Below are positions 60,506 to 64,000 of a stretch of DNA of 64,000 nucleotides, one piece after another. A program made the translations under genes and the position numbers. The notes under the pieces were generated by a model. That model saw only the letters and a program-made list of their open reading frames with translations. It was not told where the DNA came from and searched no databases. The stretch's first letter is position 1; every line of letters begins with the position of its first letter. Source of the DNA: JAGOTP01 sp964600845 (GTDB lineage: Bacteria; Patescibacteriota; Patescibacteriia; 2-12-FULL-60-25); assembly GCA_964600845.1 (NCBI GenBank), contig CAZRJW010000001.1:16514-80513 (forward strand), read 5' to 3'.

Positions 60506-61762
60506 AAAAATACGCTTCAATGGCTCACTCAACTTCTTGAAGGCTTCCCCTCCCTTTGCCGCGTAACTAGAGCCGTTTTTCGTTGCGACGCCCGCATCTT
60601 CGCGTTCTGCGTTATAGCCCCACAGAACCAAGCCAATGGCTGTGGAAAACGCTGGGTCTTGAACGACTTCGGTAAGCGGCGTGACGACGGTTGTCGGAAT
60701 GCCGATCGCAACCGGCAGGCGCAAGACCTGACGAGCGATCTCCGTCATCCCCCCGAGCTTCACCCCACCACCCGTTAAGATCGCGCCCGCAGGTAACATC
60801 CCGCTGCGCTCAATCTTTTTGAGCTCTTTCTCGACTTTTTCAAATATTTCTTCGGCGCGCGCTTGGGCGATGTCCGACACGAAGCGTCGAGAGACGATTT
60901 CGGTATGATCTCCGCCCAACTCACGCAAATCAATCTCTTCGTAGCGGTTAGCAGAATCGGCATGCGCGCTCGCGAAGTGACGCTTGATATGCTCAGCGAG
61001 TTCAAGCGAGGTTCGGAGCCCAATCGCAAGATCAGACGTGATGTGATCGGCTCCAATCGGGAAAATGGCTGCGTGCAGAAGATCACCCTCTTCAAACACA
61101 GCTACGCTTGTAGTCCCCGCACCCACGTTAATCACGACGGTTCCAACATCACGCTGACGAGCCGTCGTAACCGCTTCCGCGGAGGCGAGCGGCGCGAAGA
61201 CCAATTCACGGACTTCCAAACCGGTACGGAAAGCCGCCTTCGTGATATTCCGAACGTGTGACGAAAAGCCCTGAATAATGTGCGCTTCTGCTTCCAAACG
61301 AATCCCCTGCATCCCAACCGGATCCTTAATCCCCGTTTGGCCATCGACACTAAACGTCTTCGGCAGGATGTGGATGATTTCCTGGTTCGCTGGATTCACG
61401 ACGGAGCGTGCGGCTTCAAGAGCGCGATGCACGTCCTCCTCGCGAATCTCTCCTTCAGGGCGCGAAACACCAATCACGCCTTTCGCAGCTTGAATCGTGA
61501 GATGGACACCTCCAATCGACAAATAGACTTCAGAGATCGGCAATCCGATTTGGCGCTCGATCTGTTCGAGCGACGCCGAAATGGAACTGACGACATCTTC
61601 AAGTGAGTTTACGGAACCCTTCGAGATGCCCTGCGACGGAACTTCAACTGCACCAATCACACTCAAGACTTCCCGCTTTTCGGAACCAATCGAGACCTGG
61701 CCGACCGCAAGACGGATAGCCGAACTCCCAAGATCGACGCCAACGATCAGGTGATCTTTCAT
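60488..61762 (-). CDS. ftsA: Cell division protein FtsA
   Basis: 424 aa. An actin-like ATPase that tethers FtsZ to the membrane. LIVGVDLGSSAIRLAVG (phosphate 1), VINVGAGTTSVAVFEEG (phosphate 2) and AILTGGGVKLGGM (adenosine) are in order, with SHVRNITKAAFRTGLEV in the 1C/2A region. The C-terminus LSEPLKRIFKSFLP is a plausible amphipathic membrane helix. The start overlaps the dgkA stop by 4 bp. Confidence 0.96.
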   Translation of the reverse strand: MKDHLIVGVDLGSSAIRLAVGQVSIGSEKREVLSVIGAVEVPSQGISKGSVNSLEDVVSSISASLEQIERQIGLPISEVYLSIGGVHLTIQAAKGVIGVSRPEGEIREEDVHRALEAARSVVNPANQEIIHILPKTFSVDGQTGIKDPVGMQGIRLEAEAHIIQGFSSHVRNITKAAFRTGLEVRELVFAPLASAEAVTTARQRDVGTVVINVGAGTTSVAVFEEGDLLHAAIFPIGADHITSDLAIGLRTSLELAEHIKRHFASAHADSANRYEEIDLRELGGDHTEIVSRRFVSDIAQARAEEIFEKVEKELKKIERSGMLPAGAILTGGGVKLGGMTEIARQVLRLPVAIGIPTTVVTPLTEVVQDPAFSTAIGLVLWGYNAEREDAGVATKNGSSYAAKGGEAFKKLSEPLKRIFKSFLP

Positions 61763-62133
61763 ACGCGCGCGAGAAAAGAGGTCATGTGAGGCCAGAAGAT
61801 ACAGATCCCAACAATCACCGCCGACACCGAGGCAATCAACACCGCACCAGCCATCACATCCTTCACCTCACCAGCGTACTCGTTCAGCCGAGGTTTTAAC
61901 AGGTCCAACAGGCGTTCGATCGCGCTGTTGAGCAATTCTAACACTAGGACGGATGCAGACACAACGAGAATAATCAAGCGCTGGTCCCATGAAAGAGGCA
62001 AGATCATGGCGAGCGTATTCGCGCACAGACCCGCAATACACTGAATACGAAAATTTTGCTCTGTTCGATAGACAGACAGGACGCCATGCGTTGCGTGTTT
62101 GACGCTGCGAAAAAAACGAAACAGGCTAGACAT
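61759..62133 (-). CDS. dgkA: Diacylglycerol/undecaprenol kinase, DgkA family
   Basis: 124 aa, three membrane helices. FRSVKHATHGVLSVYRTEQNFRI, VLELLNSAIERLLDLL and GEVKDVMAGAVLIASV are the DgkA core, with ELLNSAIE and KD-x-x-AGAVL at the active site. Gram-positive-type members phosphorylate undecaprenol for cell-wall recycling, a likely role beside ftsA and ybeY. It overlaps ybeY by 8 bp and ftsA by 4 bp. Confidence 0.92.
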   Translation of the reverse strand: MSSLFRFFRSVKHATHGVLSVYRTEQNFRIQCIAGLCANTLAMILPLSWDQRLIILVVSASVLVLELLNSAIERLLDLLKPRLNEYAGEVKDVMAGAVLIASVSAVIVGICIFWPHMTSFLARV

Positions 62134-62581
62134 ATTCTGCAGAGATCAATGCCCCGACTAAGCGCTCCTGGATACCAAACATCTTCAGCTCATCTTCTTC
62201 CGTTGCATGGTCATAGCCCGCCAAGTGCAGTACCCCATGAATTAGCAGGCGTACGAGCTCTTCTCGAAGCGGAAGACTCCGACGCTTCGCCTCACCTTTG
62301 GCATACGCAGGACAAATAATCACATCTCCCCAAGAGGAAGATTGAACTTGAAGAGCCTTAGGTAAGGCGGCCTCACGACTCGAGAAGGAGAGGACGTCCG
62401 TCGGACGATCTTTCTTGCGGTATTGCTTATTCAACGCCTGCATACGAGCCGGCGTAACGAATGACAAGGAAATTTCAAGCGGCTTTTTGATACGCAAGAC
62501 CTGCGCTAACGCGAGAGCGGCAGACGCGAGATCCTTTTCGTGAAGTTCCGGAGGAAGCCTTGTAGCAAGAAAGCGGATCAT
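62126..62581 (-). CDS. ybeY: Endoribonuclease YbeY
   Basis: 151 aa. A zinc-dependent RNase for 16S rRNA maturation and quality control. The metal site HGVLHLAGYDH (H-x3-H-x5-H) is clear near the end, with KKDRPTDVLSFSSRE before it (R-x-T-DVLSF). It overlaps the upstream FN3-protein gene by 4 bp and dgkA by 8 bp, in a common ybeY-dgkA arrangement. Confidence 0.95.
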   Translation of the reverse strand: MIRFLATRLPPELHEKDLASAALALAQVLRIKKPLEISLSFVTPARMQALNKQYRKKDRPTDVLSFSSREAALPKALQVQSSSWGDVIICPAYAKGEAKRRSLPLREELVRLLIHGVLHLAGYDHATEEDELKMFGIQERLVGALISAEYV

Positions 62582-64000
62582 GACTCAGAAGGGGTGCTGG
62601 GGGCAGGAGGGGTGGATGAAGAAGACGTCGGAGGAATGGAAGCGGTGGTGGTTGACGCATCTGCATTAGGCGCGTCTGTCACCGGAGCGGTAGATGTTGC
62701 CGCGACAGGCGCAGCAGGGGCTTCAGGCGCGGGAACAGGAGCTGTCACAGGCGTTGAGCTCGCAGGAGCGAGGAGAGAACCTGGGCCCGAGTTTGCGGGA
62801 GTCAGCGTCGTTGGGAGAATAGCCGCTCCATTCAAGCTCAACGAGTTTAGCATCATTTCAAGAGTTGTGCGGAAGTTCAGGAATGGCTGGGATTGCAGGT
62901 CGTAGGTGATGTGGAAAACGGCATTGCCCCAGGCAAGCCAAGCCTGCATGCGATCAGCGGAATAGACACCGCGCAAACCTCCCTTCGTCGTGAATTCCCC
63001 CAAGGATTCGACGGGCTGATTTACACGTGCCGCGACCCAGGGACCGAGCTCTTGTGTGGAGGGATTTGATTCGACCGACACGGCGAAGCGCTCGCCTCGT
63101 CCACTCTGAAGCGTGAGACGACTTGTATCCGTTTCGTCCGGAGTCGATGTCCAGGTAGCCGGAACATACATCACCCATCCACTTGGGGAACTTTGTGAAC
63201 GTACCAAGCCGGACTCAAGCAACTTCCCTGGTGCGGTCGCGGCAGGATTATACAAATGGAAGACTTCGTTTCCATCAAGGAAACGGTCGCCATCTGTGTC
63301 TGGCTTTTGTGGATTCGTCCCGTACTGCGCCTCCTCAGCATCCGTCAAACCGTCCGAATCCGTATCGAGACCCCCCGGAGGGAAGGTTGGCTTTGGCGCT
63401 TCTGGAGCAGGGAGCGCGGGCGTTGTCGCCGGCGCTTCATTCGATGGAGCAGAATCCCCGCTTACACCCGTTGCTACGACGCGATAGGTATAGCTCGCGC
63501 TCGGCTGAACCGTTACATCAATAAAGGCGGTGCTATTAGCAGGTAAGGTAGTAATTCTTGAAAAGGTCCCTTCTCCCGCACCTTCCTTGCGTTCGATGTG
63601 ATATCCCTGCTCGTTTGGCGCCGCATCGGTCCACGCGAGTGAGACCGCTCCTTGACCCCCAAGCGCCGACAAGCCGCTCGGCGCTGTTGGTAGAGGTTCT
63701 GGAGCAACGACTGTCGCCACAACAGGGGCTTGCTTTCGGAACAGACTATCGCGATTAAAATACACGAATCCGAGAATACTCAAGATGATCACGCCTGCCA
63801 CAATCCCGATCATCAGCCACGGAGCACGCTGCGCTTCCGGCGGTCGAATAATACTCGCCGGCTTTGCAACCGGTGGGGGTGGCGGCGGAATACGAGACGC
63901 CTCGTCCCGCTCCGCAGACGTGAGCGCCTTCAATTTCAACGCAACACCATAAAACTGCTCCGGGATCGTAATGATCTCGGGCAGTTTTCGGGCGGGGTTA
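62578..64000 (-). CDS. Membrane protein with FN3 and calcium-type repeats, N-terminus beyond window
   Basis: The frame is open to the right edge (about 474 codons); the first visible residues are NPARKLPEIITIPEQFYGVALK. A Pro-rich cytosolic segment leads to a single membrane helix (WLMIGIVAGVIILSILGFVYF), then an FN3-like domain (GLSALGGQGAVSLAWTDAAP, YTYRVVATG), a thrombospondin type 3-like calcium motif (DTDSDGLTDAEEAQYGTNPQ, DTDGDRFLDGNEV), a beta-rich domain and a low-complexity Ala/Pro/Thr tail. It probably anchors at the membrane with the long part outside. It overlaps ybeY by 4 bp, so it may belong to the division cluster. Confidence 0.8.
   Translation of the reverse strand, partial: NPARKLPEIITIPEQFYGVALKLKALTSAERDEASRIPPPPPPVAKPASIIRPPEAQRAPWLMIGIVAGVIILSILGFVYFNRDSLFRKQAPVVATVVAPEPLPTAPSGLSALGGQGAVSLAWTDAAPNEQGYHIERKEGAGEGTFSRITTLPANSTAFIDVTVQPSASYTYRVVATGVSGDSAPSNEAPATTPALPAPEAPKPTFPPGGLDTDSDGLTDAEEAQYGTNPQKPDTDGDRFLDGNEVFHLYNPAATAPGKLLESGLVRSQSSPSGWVMYVPATWTSTPDETDTSRLTLQSGRGERFAVSVESNPSTQELGPWVAARVNQPVESLGEFTTKGGLRGVYSADRMQAWLAWGNAVFHITYDLQSQPFLNFRTTLEMMLNSLSLNGAAILPTTLTPANSGPGSLLAPASSTPVTAPVPAPEAPAAPVAATSTAPVTDAPNADASTTTASIPPTSSSSTPPAPSTPSES

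Overview
The window looks like a stretch of chromosome from a Candidate Phyla Radiation (Patescibacteria) bacterium, most like the Parcubacteria side (Uhrbacteria/Magasanikbacteria type). Three things point there: a transketolase encoded as separate N- and C-terminal subunits, a eukaryote-like IleRS, and many secreted proteins with lineage-restricted modules. UGA behaves as a stop. The lineage is inferred from gene content and was not tested by a search. The sequence is a scaffold with three runs of exactly 100 N (16018-16117, 53316-53415, 55485-55584). Each run is flanked by the same 55 bp on both sides, so the gaps are joins of overlapping contig ends, not missing genes.

Layout. 1-3089 (-): a large secreted adhesin-like protein, cut at the left edge. 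3191-6981 (-): a lipoprotein and ileS. 7051-10692 (+): rpiB, an rpe-like gene, two secreted proteins that share a module (one carries a cupredoxin) and a DUF1599-like protein. 10797-12634 (+): split transketolase. 12656-13474 (+): a promoter, a structured RNA leader and a NUDIX hydrolase. 13537-14946 (-): FAD oxidoreductase. 15053-15130: tRNA-Asp. 15254-17898 (-): SF2 helicase with a 180-bp C-terminal tandem repeat. 18160-19659: nucleotidyltransferase and two DoxX-like membrane proteins. 19679-22796 (-): anaerobic ribonucleotide reductase operon (Com-like zinc ribbon, nrdD, nrdG) below a pair of NrdR boxes. 22993-27526 (+): copper operon (CsoR, DUF305, CopA, HMA-SafE, cupredoxin) behind a CsoR-type palindrome.

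27588-39950 mixes a lectin/peptidoglycan-binding surface protein, MerR/TipA and TrmB regulators, MFS, nitrilase and patatin genes. Among them sit four visibly GC-rich genes of unknown function (32844, 34349, 37806, 38090), two or three with their own recognisable AT-rich promoter. 40012-52229 holds rsgA, ribE-ribH, several DUF genes, AI-2E and ABC transporters, a phosphodiester glycosidase, a cell-wall amidase and a CDP-alcohol phosphatidyltransferase. At 52256-52392 a strong promoter and a 20-bp terminator hairpin frame an RNA of about 100 nt. A GC-rich ABC exporter follows (52506-54535, -).

54862-64000 (-) is a tightly packed housekeeping block, in transcription order: FN3/calcium-repeat membrane protein, ybeY, dgkA, ftsA, ftsZ, nrdR, htrA, pyk, DUF1361. 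The NrdR made here is the likely reader of the NrdR boxes upstream of nrdD. The sugar-phosphate genes (rpiB, rpe-like, split transketolase) and pyk fit the reduced carbon metabolism of these organisms.
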